From Ananas comosus (taxonomy: Eukaryota; Streptophyta; Magnoliopsida; Poales; Bromeliaceae), in NCBI RefSeq assembly GCF_001540865.1, contig NC_033622.1, positions 8,794,194 through 8,858,193 on the forward strand: a stretch of DNA of 64,000 nt, read 5' to 3'. The notes beneath the pieces were generated by a model. The model saw only the letters and a list, made by a program, of their open reading frames with translations. It had not been told where the DNA came from and ran no database searches. The translations under genes were made by a program, and so were the position numbers. Below, one piece after another: positions 33,864-45,594 of this stretch (positions are counted from its first letter, which is position 1; the number at the start of each line of letters is the position of its first letter).

Positions 33864-36161
33864 TGTAATGCACTGGACCTTTGCAAATTGCGAGATTCGA
33901 GTGTTTGATTTATGTTCCGAGATTTTCCACTTTATCTAGAGGGTCGTAGACAGTGTTCCAACCCATGGCTCGCATCCCGAGAATTGAGGATTAAAACTTA
34001 GCACCAAAACCTCAAAAATGCAGATTTTGGATTGCTCTCGAATTTGGCTCTGCAGGGCAGAGTACCGGTACTGCATCGGGCTGGTATCGGTACTCTGTGC
34101 ATTTTCCTGCCCGGCCGAGGCTCTGGTTGGCTGTTTGGCTGACTTGGTACCGGTACTCTTGCCCAATGTCATCGGTACACAACGCAGTTTGCAGACTGCT
34201 TGTTGTTGAGGGGTGTTTTTGGTTTTGTTACAACTCTATATAGCACCCACGCCCCCTCTTGTGTTCCCTGAGCTTGGGAACAGAGGAGATCAAGGTAGGG
34301 AGCCTCTCCACTTTCTCTCTTTGATCTTCTTTCATTTTGTTTGGATTTTGATTAATCTCCTCTTTAGCTCCTTTTTGGCATCTTGGTGACATTTCCACCA
34401 TGGGAGAAATCTTGGAGCTTGGAGTAGAGCTTGTTGGAAGAGAGATCTTCAACCCTAGCTTATTTCAAGCCTAGTTGGGAGCTTCTAAAGAGGGTAGTAG
34501 CATGTGTCCCTCATTTAATCCATGTTTTGCTGGATTTTTTATGATGAAAAACTAGAAATGAGAAATCTAGGGTTTAACCAACACTAAGGTGAGTTTTGCC
34601 CCTTTCTTGGGTTGGTTAAAGATGAACACTTTGGGTGTTCGTTTGTTTTGTCTAACCCTCTTAGAATTTTTTTAGGGAGCTAGGAGACTTGTGGGCACTT
34701 TCGTTTGCGCAAACGAAAGGGTAGCAAGGAGCTCTTGGTAGGTTTGACCTTACTGAAATGGGTGAACTCACCCTATGTTATTCTCTTTATTGTAAAATAG
34801 AAATTCATGCATATTCATGCTAGATAGAGCATATAAGAATTTTAGAATGCTTAAGATACATGTGTTATGTTTCATAAAAATTATCTCTATGTAGTAGAGA
34901 GAGATATGTGTATTGTTAGCATGCATGAGAATAGCATTCTATTATATGGTTTGGAATCATGTTTCTTGCAATGAAAATGACTAGAATAACATGCTCTTTG
35001 ATGTAGAATTCATGTTTGACATAGTGGACAAAAATGCCATAAAGAGGCATTCAACCTAGTAAATGGTTAAACTGCTACATGATGACATAGCGATAGGCCA
35101 TTGGGTCATTAGCTTAAATATCATGTTTTAGACATGATCACATAGTGATAGGCTATTGGGACACTAGCTCTTATACCATATTTTAGATATGACGACATTG
35201 GACTTGAGACGGACATTTACGCTTGCTTGCCATTGTGCTCATTCGCACAGGGGGGTCGCTCCCCACAAGCCGGCACTCCGGAGATAGCCATCGCAATATA
35301 AGCTCGCCCGTGAGGGATTGGGCGCCGAAATGGGATGCCGTGGGGCAGCCTCATTCTTAGGGTGGAAATGTTGACTACTATGGGGCCATTAGGCACAACA
35401 CAAGCCGGACTACCCTTGTGTATGTCCTGCATGATTGGAACAATATTGAACCAAATTGCAAAGTGGACATTAGACAAATTAGTAAATTTTACTAGTTGTA
35501 CTTGTGAGCATCATATTGATCATACTTATGCATATTCATATTAGAATAGCATCTATACTTGTGGAAATCCATGCTAAGTAGAGGCATAGTAGTTTTACAA
35601 GCTTTATTCATGTTTAATATACATGTTGTACATTTTATTTAAATGTTAGAACATACTACTTATGCTTCCATCACCTAGTGGTGTATTTCGCTGAGATCAG
35701 CGGCTTACCCACTGGGAACTATTGATTATAGTTCTCACACCACCTGTTTTATTGTTTTTGTTTCAGAGCCTTCCACTCTGGGTGAGGCTAGGGACCACGG
35801 CAAGGGCGTCGCCACTAGCTAGATAGTGAGGAGATTTGCTATTAGGTGGTTCATCTCTCTATTTTTGTATATTTGTAGAGAGTGAGAGTTTTGTACCTAT
35901 GTGTAGAGATCACCATTTTTTGTACCTCTAGCACTTGTATTTGGGGTTATTTTATTGTACTACTTTATGGTTTTATACTTGGATTAGTTCTTTCATTTAT
36001 CCTACTTGTCATTAGAACTTAGATTTTGTATGCTCTGATATCTCTAGATGCTAGTACTTGTTGTCTATTTATTGCTTATTGTGGATGCCTTTTATGTTAT
36101 AGGCATATGGCTGGTCTGGACACGTACCGGGCGGGCTTCCGCTGGGTCCTGGGGCGTGACA
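33864..36161 (+). repeat. Solo LTR C (TSD AAATA)
   Basis: Starts TGTAATGCACTGGACC and ends GGGGCGTGACA; AAATA flanks both ends (33859-33863 and 36162-36166). 2298 bp, no internal genes. AGTACCGGTACT at 34061 and related copies to 34170 precede a likely TATA box (CTATATAGC) at about 34234. LTRs at 9814 and 63202 belong to the same family. Confidence 0.92.
34230..34245 (+). promoter_or_regulatory. Probable LTR promoter TATA box (LTR C)
   Basis: CTCTATATAGCACCCACG about 365 bp inside the LTR, some 65 bp after the last GTACCGGTAC-type motif. The equivalent in LTR E is CTTATAACAGTACCCACC (about 63615). This places the palindrome cluster in U3. Confidence 0.45.
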
Positions 36162-36174
36162 AAATATCTATTTT

Positions 36175-37635
36175 ATATTGCGCAAAAGATGATAACAACA
36201 GGTGTGAACTATACTTAGGTGGTCACTGTCTAAGGCGCGCAATACCGTTACCGCGATCCTCGATCGGCTCGCTCGACCCCGACTCTATAAAAATAGTGGG
36301 GTGAGAACTACAAAAAAGTTCCCTGTGGGTTCGGCCGTCGACCGCGCCGACTTTCCCACTAGGTCTAAATCAGGCATAAGTAGAAGAATAAAGCAGATAG
36401 ATAGGTAACCATGCTAAACAAATGCAACTATTATGTCTGAACAAGATACTATCAATATAAGATGCTCATGATGCATGCCAATTCCATTTCCAATATCCAA
36501 TTCTCTTGGCTAATCCGCAGGTTTCGCCACCAAAAACAACTCACCAACTCAAATCCTTACTATCGGTGAGAAACCCCTACAACTTGACGGGACCGTCCTC
36601 TGGGGATTCTCCAATCCACAGTGATGACTACTCCGGAGCTCATCGCTCAAGGGGAAGTGACCGCCCTCAAGCCAAAACTTACAGGTGAGTATGACCCAAT
36701 CCTCAACTATGAGGATGCCATGTTCAATCCAATCCTTAACTATAAGGATGCCATGCTCGCTAATCCACAACTATGAGGATGCCATGCTCAATCCAATCCT
36801 TAACTATAAGGATGCCATGTTCACAATGTCACAACACACTATGTGTTCTATTCTCTAGCATTCATTACGCTTACAAACGCCACAAGGTGCTATTTCACTC
36901 ACTTGTCACAATGTCACCATGTTCTTTGCCTTAACTAGGTTCATATCTCAATTCATACATGTATAGGGTTCACAATTGCTCAATATTTCATTCTCAACTC
37001 ATATGCATCTTTAAACTAAAAGCATGCAAGGGATATATACACATATACATTCTCATTAACCCTACAATGCATGAATCCTAATACATACACATATATGCTC
37101 AATGGGTGACATTTAGACATAAAAAGAGGTTTAATGATTTCGGATAGCACCACCCATCTTGCAGGGTCGTTAAGGTGCTAGAATCCAATTTCTAGAATTT
37201 ATGGTCGCCAATCGCCCTCAAACCTCACCAAACGAAGCCGAAACATGATTTTTCTTCAATATTTTGGTGTAGACTCGTCGGATCTTCGAACCGAGCCTCT
37301 CAACGCATCGATTTTCTCACCGAGTTGGGCTACAAGAGATCAAACCTTAGTTAGATCTCATAACTAGCAAAACCCCAAATTGACCCCTAGGGTTTCCATA
37401 ATTGCCCATTACTCACTAATTCATGGAAACTCATGAACCAATCTATCATAGTAGCCTTTAAACACAACTACTAGAAGTGATTAACTCAAAACCCTAGCTA
37501 ATACCATAAGAACTCACCTTGAGTTCAAGTTATTTCCTCAACTTCAAGTTCTCTCCTCAACTTCTTGCACAAGTGCTAACTCCACCCTCCAAGAAGCCTT
37601 CTTCCCCACCAAGCCCCCTCTTGGAGCAACCCCAG
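36175..37635 (-). repeat. 3' LTR of element 2, outer part (truncated)
   Basis: Matches 50930-52285 of the 5' LTR from AAAAGAT-ATAACAACAGG onward. The first roughly 345 bp, including the TGTCACGCC-type terminus, are absent and CACTA-side sequence precedes it. A tandem array of GGATGCCATG units at 36705-36825 is expanded relative to the other LTR. LTR A follows at 37636. Confidence 0.85.
36705..36825. repeat. Tandem GAGGATGCCATG repeats in element 2 3' LTR
   Basis: AACTATGAGGATGCCATG and AACTATAAGGATGCCATG alternate four times in a 74-bp two-part unit. The partner LTR (about 51445-51500) has only about one and a half units, so copy number changed after insertion. Confidence 0.8.
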
Positions 37636-40600
37636 TGTAACATATTGAAACCTCGAGAACGATTATCGAACTTTAGCCAAATTGACTAAAGTATGCGAAA
37701 GAGATGGATGGACAAGTTGCGTTTAGCATTCCAACAATGTTGGAAGGGTTAAATGAGTTTAAGAAGGGCTAGAAGAGTTTTAGCATCAAACGACGCGAAA
37801 CTGAAAATTCTGGAGCATGTGTTATCGGTTTAACACCACGGGTGTACCGGTACAACATTGCAGGCCGAGAGGAAATTGTTCTCGGGTTTGAGAAAATCTA
37901 AAAGTGTATCGGTACAAAATATTTTGTACAGGTACAAAAGCTACGAACCCGAGAGGGCTGCTCTCGGGTTGGCCTCTGCGGAGAAAGTGTACCGGTGACA
38001 GAATCCCGTGTACCGGTATACTTTGGTCTTGCAGCAACTTTGAAGTCTACTGCAAATGCAATGTTTGGGAGGGCCTAGTTGCAAATGTTACAACATGTTA
38101 ATACCCCAACACCCCTTTTCTTCACAGCAAACACCCCAACTCTCTCCCCCTCTCAGTCCTCTCTTTTTCTTTCTATAGATCTTGCTCTAGGGCGAGAAGA
38201 AGACATTGAAGGAGATTTTGGTGGTCTAGAAGGTCAAGAAGCTCTCCTACAAGGTGGAACTTGGGAGGAGTTTGGGCTAAGGTGAGTTTTAGTGTAAAGC
38301 CCATCTAGGGTTTGGATTTCACCCTAGGTTTTGGGAGTTTTGAGTTTGTTTCTAGCTTTAGAAACCTTTTTGAGGCTTGAGCACCATGAAAACTATGGAA
38401 ACTCAAGGTCCTCTCATGGTGAAAACCTAGGGTTTAAAGTAGATGCCCTAGGAATGGTCCAAATGACTTAAAAATGGTATTAGAATACTTCTTAGTTGAT
38501 TCTAAGCTAGATTTTGTTTATAAATAAGATCAATCTAGGAGAAAAACCCTATATGACATTGTCAGAGCATAGAATTTTGGGCTTTTGCCCTAGGGTGTTT
38601 TCGAGGTAAATTGACCTCTTGGAAACTTAATTGGGGGTATTCCCGATGCGTGGGACAACTCCGTTCGTTGAAACGAAAAGACTAGATATGAGTTTGTAGT
38701 ATAAAGCCTAATTTGGCTCTAAAATTGTTGTAGATCGCCGTAGCACGCGGGATCGGAGTTCGTAGAGCACAATAGTCGAACTACAACCCTTCTACAATTA
38801 TTCGAGGTGGGGGGTGCATTCCGGAATCGTTGGATTCCCTTCTATGTCTATGTCACATTTTATTGAGCATATATATGTATAGTACTATTCATGCTTGATA
38901 GGGTAGTTGGCATGTGATTAGTGGTTAGAATTTCAATATTATGTTTCTAATGTAGATAAACATAGTGATTGAACATGAACCATAAGAGACATGAATGTTG
39001 GACCCTATACTTGTATGAATGTGAGACCCGGACTATGATAATAGTAAACAAAGGTGACATTGACAATAGAGACAAGATTGGCATCGAGACAAGAATAGTT
39101 AAACAAGGTTTAACCAAGAGTGGTAAGTATGATAAGGTAGGAACCTATCATTGTTAAAGTGGCATTTTGGCTAGTGGCTATGTAACATATTGAAACCTCG
39201 AAGGAAATTATCGAACTTTAGCCAAATTGGCTAAAGTGCGCGAAAGAATTAGTTGGACAAGTTTCAATTAGCATTCCAACTATGTTGGAAAGGTTAAGAA
39301 TGAGTTAAGAGGTGTTAAAAAGGTTTTAGCATCGAATGACGCGAGACAGAATCGAAAACGACGCAAAATTGCATTCTGAAGCAAAGTGTACCGGTACAAC
39401 CATCGAGTTGTCACCGGTACAGCATTGCAGGCCGAGAGGGAGAAGCTCTCGGGTTTGAAAAATTTTGCCTGTGTTATCGGTGACAACCCTGGTGTGTACC
39501 AGTACACTTTGGACAAACCTGCGAGAATTGCTCTAGGGTTTGGTCTCTGCGTAATCGTGTTACCGGTGACAGCATCCCGTGTACCGGTACACTTTGGTCT
39601 GGAAGCAAGGAAATGACCTGTTGCAAATAAGATTTTTGGGGGGCTTTGTTGCAATTGCTACAACATGTAATATACCCAACCCCTCTCCCCTTCACAGCAA
39701 ACACTCCGAACTCTCTCCTTGTCTTATTTCTCTCTTTCTCTCTCTAGAAAGCTTGGCCTAGGGCTTGGAGAAGGTGGAGAGGAAGACTTTGAAGAGGATT
39801 TTGGAGGCTTTGATGGTTCTAGGGCTCTCCAACAAGAAGGATCTTGGGTGAGCTCGTGGCTAAGGTAAGTCTTGTGCATGAACTCCTCTAGGGTTAGGAT
39901 TTAAACCTTAGATTTTGGAGTTTTGGTCTCTTTAGAGGCTTTAGAAGCATGCTAGAGCCTTGAACACCAGGAAAACATGGTTTTCTTGGAACCCTCTCAT
40001 AGTGGATTATTAGAATCCAAAGTAGATGCCCTAGAAATGGTCTAAATGGCTTAGTGATGGTATTAGAGAGCTTCCTAGGTGATTCTAAGTTATCATTTGC
40101 TTAGAGATGAGATCAATCTAGAAGAAAAACATATATGACATTGTTAGGGCATGAATTTTGGGGCTTTTGCCTCCGATCGTTTCGGAGGCAAATTGACCTC
40201 TTGGAAATCTAATTTGGGGTATTCCCGACGCGTGGGACAACTCCGTTTAACGTTACGAAAAGTCTAGATATGAGATCTTATATATAGGGCCTAATTTTGC
40301 TTTATTTTTGGGTTTAGGTCGCGGGATAGGCGTCCTAAAATCACGAGAGTCGAACTACAACCCTTCTACAATATACAAGGTGGGGGGTGCACGTCGGAAT
40401 CATCGGATTTTCCTTTATGTCTATTTCACCTTTTATTAAGCATATTAATGTATAGTCATTCATGCATAATAGGGTTAAATTACATGGGAATTTTGGTTTG
40501 ATTTCATTTACATGCTTCTAACGTAGTTGAACATAGAGAATGATAGAACCATAATGGACGTGTATGGTAGAACCCTAAAGTGTATGAATGTGAGACTTGG

Positions 40601-42578
40601 ATTCGGACAATAGTAAATAAAGATAACATTGACAATAGAGACATGATTGGCATTGAGAAATTGGTTGTTAAACATAGTTTAACCATAGTGATATTGTGAC
40701 AGGGATGACTTGGAAAGTAGTATGATCAAATAGGTAGAAACCTATTATGACAATGACATTGTGACTAGTGGCTATGTATCCTCAAGTTGAGGATTGGATC
40801 GATACTCATATTAACTAGGCTTGAGGGAGGTAGCTCCCCCTCAAGCGGTGTACTCCGGAGTGTAGACACCACGGGGAAAGTACCCCGTTGACGAACCCTC
40901 GGGTGGTTGAGCCTAAAGCCTCCCCCGGTAGACGGAAATTATGATGGTGAGTTTTGGGATTAACAATTATTGACCGGTTCAATTGGGTATGAGCCAAGGT
41001 AAACATGGAAAAGCATGCATGCATAACATCCTACATAAGATTATCTGTTATTGACCAGTTTTCTTGCAGGCATAGTATTAGCATTATTGTTGGTTACTTT
41101 TCCATTTCTTTGAAATACTTATGCCTGAATAGACCTAGTGGGTAAGTCGGCGAGGTCGGTTGCCGAACCCACTGGGAACTTCGTTGTAGTCTCACACCAC
41201 TAACCCTATAGGTCCGAGCGCGAGCGGGGTGGCGGAGGACCGAGACAAGGTTATTGCGCCATACTTAGTGGCCACCGGAACTTATACATTTTTAGTCATT
41301 CCTTTTGTACATGTATCAACTTTCCTTTGTTGATTTAGAGAAATGTAAAGTTGTAAACAATCATGTGTTTTGGTGGAATGATTAAAATGTAAAGAATTTT
41401 GGTTGAATGGAAAAAGATGTAATAGTTTTAGTTCACTTGTATTTGGTTAAAATCTAATCAATATCATGTATGGTTGTATGTTTAGCTTGGAGCTTTCGCT
41501 TCCGTTGTTGCTTGCCCTCGTGCAAGCCTTGTATAATTACAAAATCTCTTTGTTGTTTGTTTAATTATACATGTTGTTTGAGCCTTAGGCGGACAGGGGA
41601 GATGTTGTCCGTTCGGCGTCTGTTGACGTGACCCGAACCCGACCAAATTGGCGGGGATTGAGGCGTGATAAGCTATATGTCCTCAAGTTGAGGATTGGAT
41701 CGATACTCACGATAAGTCTTAGCTTGAGGGAGGTAGCTCCCCCTCAAGCGGTGCGTTCCGAAATAGTCACCACGGGGAGCGAGGTCCCCGAAGACGGTCT
41801 CCAGGGAGGTTCGAGTCCCTTATTATTAAGGGATTTTGGGTTGTGAGTTATTGGGGTTAACAAGGTTAATCTGTATGATTGGGTATAAGCCAAGTTAAAG
41901 TTTTGGACAGAGCATGCATGCATAATCATTCTATATTGATTATTTATTCACTGGCAGTTTTCTTGCAGGCATAGTATTAGCATTAGCATTGGTTACAGTT
42001 TTCCTTTCCATTGAAATACTTATGTCTAAATAGACCTAGTTGGTAAGTCAGCGAGGTTGGTTGCCGAACCCACTGGGAACTTCATTGTAGTTCTCACACC
42101 ACTAACCCTACAGATTCGAACGCGAACCGGGCGGCGGAGGATCGAGGCAAAGGTATCGCGCCATAGCTAGTAGCCACCGGAGTACTTACATATTAGTCAT
42201 TCCTTTTGTATACATGTATCAACTTTTATTTTGTTGATTTATAGATGTAAAAGTTGAAAACAATTCATGTATTTTGGAGAATGATTATGATGTAAAAAGA
42301 TATTATGAATGAAAGCAAATGGATGTAATAGTTTTAGTTTACTAGTATTTGGTTTAAATGTAATCAAATATTATGTATGGTTGTATGTTTTAGCTTAGAG
42401 CTTTCGCTTTCGTTGTTGCTTGCCCTCGTGCAAGCCTTATATAATTGCAAATCTCTTTGTGTGATTGCTTAATTATACTTGTGGTTGGAGCCTTGGGCGG
42501 GCAGGGGAGGCCCTGTCCATTTGGTGTTTGTTGACGTGGCCCGAACCCGACCAAATTGGCGGAGAGCAGGGCGTGACA
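37636..42578 (+). repeat. LTR A inserted in element 2's 3' LTR (contains LTR B)
   Basis: Starts TGTAACATATTGAAACC and ends GGGCGTGACA. Flanks are CCCAG (37631-37635) and CCCAA (42579-42583), a target duplication with one change. The 52290 copy of the host LTR shows the uninterrupted site. Removing LTR B (39181-41670 plus one duplicate) leaves about 2.45 kb, a normal solo LTR. A perfect TGTACCGGTACA lies at 37843, with decayed copies to about 38020. Confidence 0.9.
39181..41670 (+). repeat. LTR B, nested within LTR A
   Basis: Starts TGTAACATATTGAAACC and ends GAGGCGTGATA. Flanks are GGCTA (39176-39180) and AGCTA (41671-41675). The pre-insertion sequence is visible inside LTR B itself (GTGGCTATGTATCCTCAAG at 40770), confirming the join. 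Same family and orientation as LTR A; 2490 bp. TGTACCGGTACA is perfect at 39387 and 39580. Confidence 0.9.
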
Positions 42579-42998
42579 CCCAATGAGAGAAGGTGAGAGA
42601 ATAAGAGAGAAAAAAGTGAGAGGAGCTCTAGAGAAAGAAAGAGAAAGCTTTTCCCTTTGTTCATAAGTGAGGGAATGAGGTTAGGGCATCCAAAAACCCT
42701 CACATATGGTCCCCCACGAACAATTACACATAAGCCCCTCACCAAATTACTACACCAAACAAACCCACGATTTTGCGGGTACAGGGTCCGGACCTTGCAC
42801 AGGGTCCGGACCCCGAGAGCATTTCCAGCACGAAATGGCTTGGAAAATTCCTAGCTTGCTCTCCAATATCTCAACACCCATTACATACCCTCCAAAACAC
42901 TCGGAATGATTTTCAGACCTTTCTAACTTGTCCCACTCCGCACTTCGGTCAATTCGACTGAAGTTCGGTATAACCTATCGAAGTTTCGGTATATTACA
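42579..42998 (-). repeat. 3' LTR of element 2, inner part
   Basis: Continues the 3' LTR after LTR A and matches 52289-52704. Ends TATATTACA at 42998 before the polypurine tract. GGGTCCGGACCT at 42784 and a perfect GGGTCCGGACCC at 42802 are followed by CCGAGAGC, the palindrome module of this family. Confidence 0.88.
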
Positions 42999-43014
42999 TT
43001 CTCCACCCCTTAAA
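42999..43014 (-). other. Polypurine tract of element 2
   Basis: Minus strand TTTAAGGGGTGGAGAA followed by TGTAATATACC. Identical core to element 1 (1361-1376). Confidence 0.85.
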
Positions 43015-43049
43015 AATAGTTTCGTCTACAAAACTAAACTCATACCTTA

Positions 43050-44270
43050 GCTTAAATGCTCGAAGAAGTGAGGATAGGCCTTTCGCATTGCCTCCTCATG
43101 CTCCCAAGTGGCTTCACGCTCGGCGTGATTACTCCACTATACCTTGACATACGGAATGGTGCGATTCCGCAACTTCTCCTCTCGAGCAAGAAAACATACA
43201 GGATACTCCTCATAGGTCATATCATCGCGCAACTCCATCGGCTCGTACTCCAACACGTGAGACGAATTATGCACATACTTACGGAGATTAGACACGTGAA
43301 ACACGTTATGAACTCCCGCAAGCCTCGGTGGTAATGCAATTTTGTACGCCACCACGCCCACGCGCTCCAAAATCTCGTACGGTCCAACGTACCGGGGACT
43401 AAGCTTCCCGCGGACCCCAAATCGTTTCACCCCACGCATGGGTGACACTTTCAAGAACACACGGTCTCCAACCGCGAACTCAAGATCTTTTCGACGCTTA
43501 TTAGCATAACTTTGTTGCCTCGATTGCGCCGTCGCAAGTTGTTGACGGGCAAGGAGAACCTTTTCTTCCACCTCCCGTAACACGTCAGGACCAAGAGCAA
43601 CTTTCTCACCCACCTCACTCCAATGAATAGGGGAGCGACACTTCTTTCCATACAAAGCTTCGAATGGCGCCATCGCAATGCTTTCTTGATAGCTATTGTT
43701 ATACGCGAACTCTGCCATCGGTAAATAGTCGTGCCATCCACCCCTATAATCAAGTACACAAGCTCGAAGCATGTCCTCAAGGATTTGTATCGTTCTCTCT
43801 GATTGACCATCACTCTGAGGATGAAATGCCATGCTAAAGTCGAGCCGTGTGCCCAAAGCGTCCTGCATGCTCTTCCAAAAGTGAGATGTGAACCTATGGT
43901 CTCGATCCGATACAATAGAAGTCGGAACCCCATGCAGTCTTACAACCTCGTCAGGATATACTTGAGCCAACTTATCCTCGAACCACGTAGTATGGATCGG
44001 TAGGAAATGTGCTGATTTCGTCAAACGATCCACAACCACCCAAATGGCATCATGTCCGGCTTGCGATCGGGGTAACCCGGTCACAAAATCCATCGCAATA
44101 TCATCCTACTTCCAAATGGGTATATATGGATAAACTCTGCAGTTTTTCCGCCGAAAATCGGCGCTCCGCTTTAACCTATTGGCACGTTAAACACTGCGCC
44201 ACAAATTCTCCAATATCCCTCTTCATGCCCAGTGACTAATAATGCATGCACTTTTTAGTCTTTGTACATC
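43050..44270 (-). pseudogene. Integrase with chromodomain-like tail (element 2)
   Basis: An open stretch of 318 codons (43137-44093) covers the catalytic core: MDFVTGLPRSQAGHDAIW, then IVSDRDHRF with the second Asp kept, and HPQSDGQSER with the Glu. It continues through GPYEILERVG and NLRKYVHNSS to a stop at 43137, after which EATWE-like and YPHLF-like words read on to about 43050. The N-terminal HHCC region (44100-44270) is frameshifted. The triad is present, unlike element 1, but the broken N end and upstream damage make it inactive alone. Confidence 0.88.
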
Positions 44271-45548
44271 TTAGTGTCGTCCGGATGCATAGGGAGATTG
44301 ATGTGCAACGATCGCTTTTCGAACATCCTCGTTGCTCGGCAAACACCAACAGTTTCGGAACCGTAGTGCACCGTCGGGCCCCACGCCAAAATCATCGGCG
44401 CGCCCGCTCTCAACTTCGCCCCGCACCTTTTGGAGATAAGGATCAGAAGCTTGTTGCTCTTTAATTTTTTCCAACAAAGTTGGTTGAACTACCAACGCGG
44501 CAAAACTAGCCGGCACCCCAGGTGCTACTACCTCAAGGCCAAACCGTCGCATCTCCTTTTGTAATGACGGTTGGTGCGTGATTGTCGTAGCCAAATTTTC
44601 CACCGATTTTCTACTTAATGCATCGGCCACGACATTGGCTTTTTTCGGATGGTATAGAATAGTGACATCATAATCCTTTAGCAACTCTAACCATCGCCGT
44701 TGCCGCATATTCAATTTCTTTTGGGTGAAAAAGTATTTGAGACTCTTATGATCCATATAAATTTCACAATGCTCACCGTACAGATAATGCCTCCATAATT
44801 TAAGCGCGAATATAACCACGGCTAACTCAAGGTCATGTATCGGGTAGTTCTTTTCATAGCTCTTCAACTGGCGAGAAGCATAAGCTATTACTCGTCCATT
44901 CTGCATCAGAACACACCCAAGACTACTATACGAAGCATCACTGTACACCACGAAACTCTCCCCAGGAGTCTGTAGAGCGAGTATCGGGGTCGAAGTTAAC
45001 ATTTCTTTCAACTCTTTAAAGCTTCGATCACAATCGTCACTCCATACATCCTTTGTTCCCTTGTGCGTGAGGCTCGTCAGCGGAGTAGTGATTTTAGCAA
45101 ACCCCTCTACAAACCGCCGATAATATCCTGCAAGACCAAGAAAACTACGGATCTCCGCGACGCTTGTCGGACGACGCCAATTTTTAATTGCCTCAACTTT
45201 CTTCGCATCAACCGAGACGCCACTTCCAAATGTTACATAGCCCAAGAAGGCAACCTCTGAAAGCCAAAAGTCGCACTTTTTCAGCTTGGCGTAAAGCTTC
45301 TCTTTTTGGAGTATTTGCAACACAGTTCTCAAATGCTCCTCGTGTTCCTCATCACTCCGTGAGTAAACCAACACGTCGTCAATGAACACCACGGCGTATC
45401 GATCCAACAATGGTCGAAAAACTCGATTCATCAAGGCCAAAAATACTGCAGGGGCATTAGTAAGCCCGAACGGCATCACCGTGAACTCGTAATGGCCATA
45501 ACGCGTACGATGCGCCATCTTGTGCACATCCTCCGACTTGATCTTCAA
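44271..45548 (-). pseudogene. RT and RNase H (element 2), 425 open codons
   Basis: [15 protein letters not shown], catalytic [27 protein letters not shown]. RNase [16 protein letters not shown], the Glu in [12 protein letters not shown], and [11 protein letters not shown], so the catalytic acids look present, then [20 protein letters not shown]. It runs on to the start of integrase ([10 protein letters not shown]) before a frame change. This is the best preserved coding block in the window after the lipase. The N-terminal RT is separated by a stop or shift near 45597. Confidence 0.9.
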
Positions 45549-45594
45549 CTGGTGGTACCCCGACTGAAGATCGATTTTCGAATATACCCACGAC

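Larger units (their letters stand above)
21111..36171 (+). mobile_element. CACTA transposon carrying a PEX6 gene fragment; right end lost
   Basis: Seen: the left edge is CACTACAAGATG directly inside copia RT, the standard En/Spm-type terminus. It is followed by about 190 bp of subterminal repeats (GTGGCGACA and TGTCGCCGCC alternating). Similar subterminal sequence reappears at 33821-33842. Between them lies PEX6 genomic sequence and no recognisable transposase. Three solo LTRs inserted later (22281, 27731, 33864). The expected right terminus ending CTTGTAGTG is not found before truncated LTR sequence starts at about 36175, so the right end was deleted. That the two subterminal regions belong to one element is inference. 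Confidence 0.6.
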
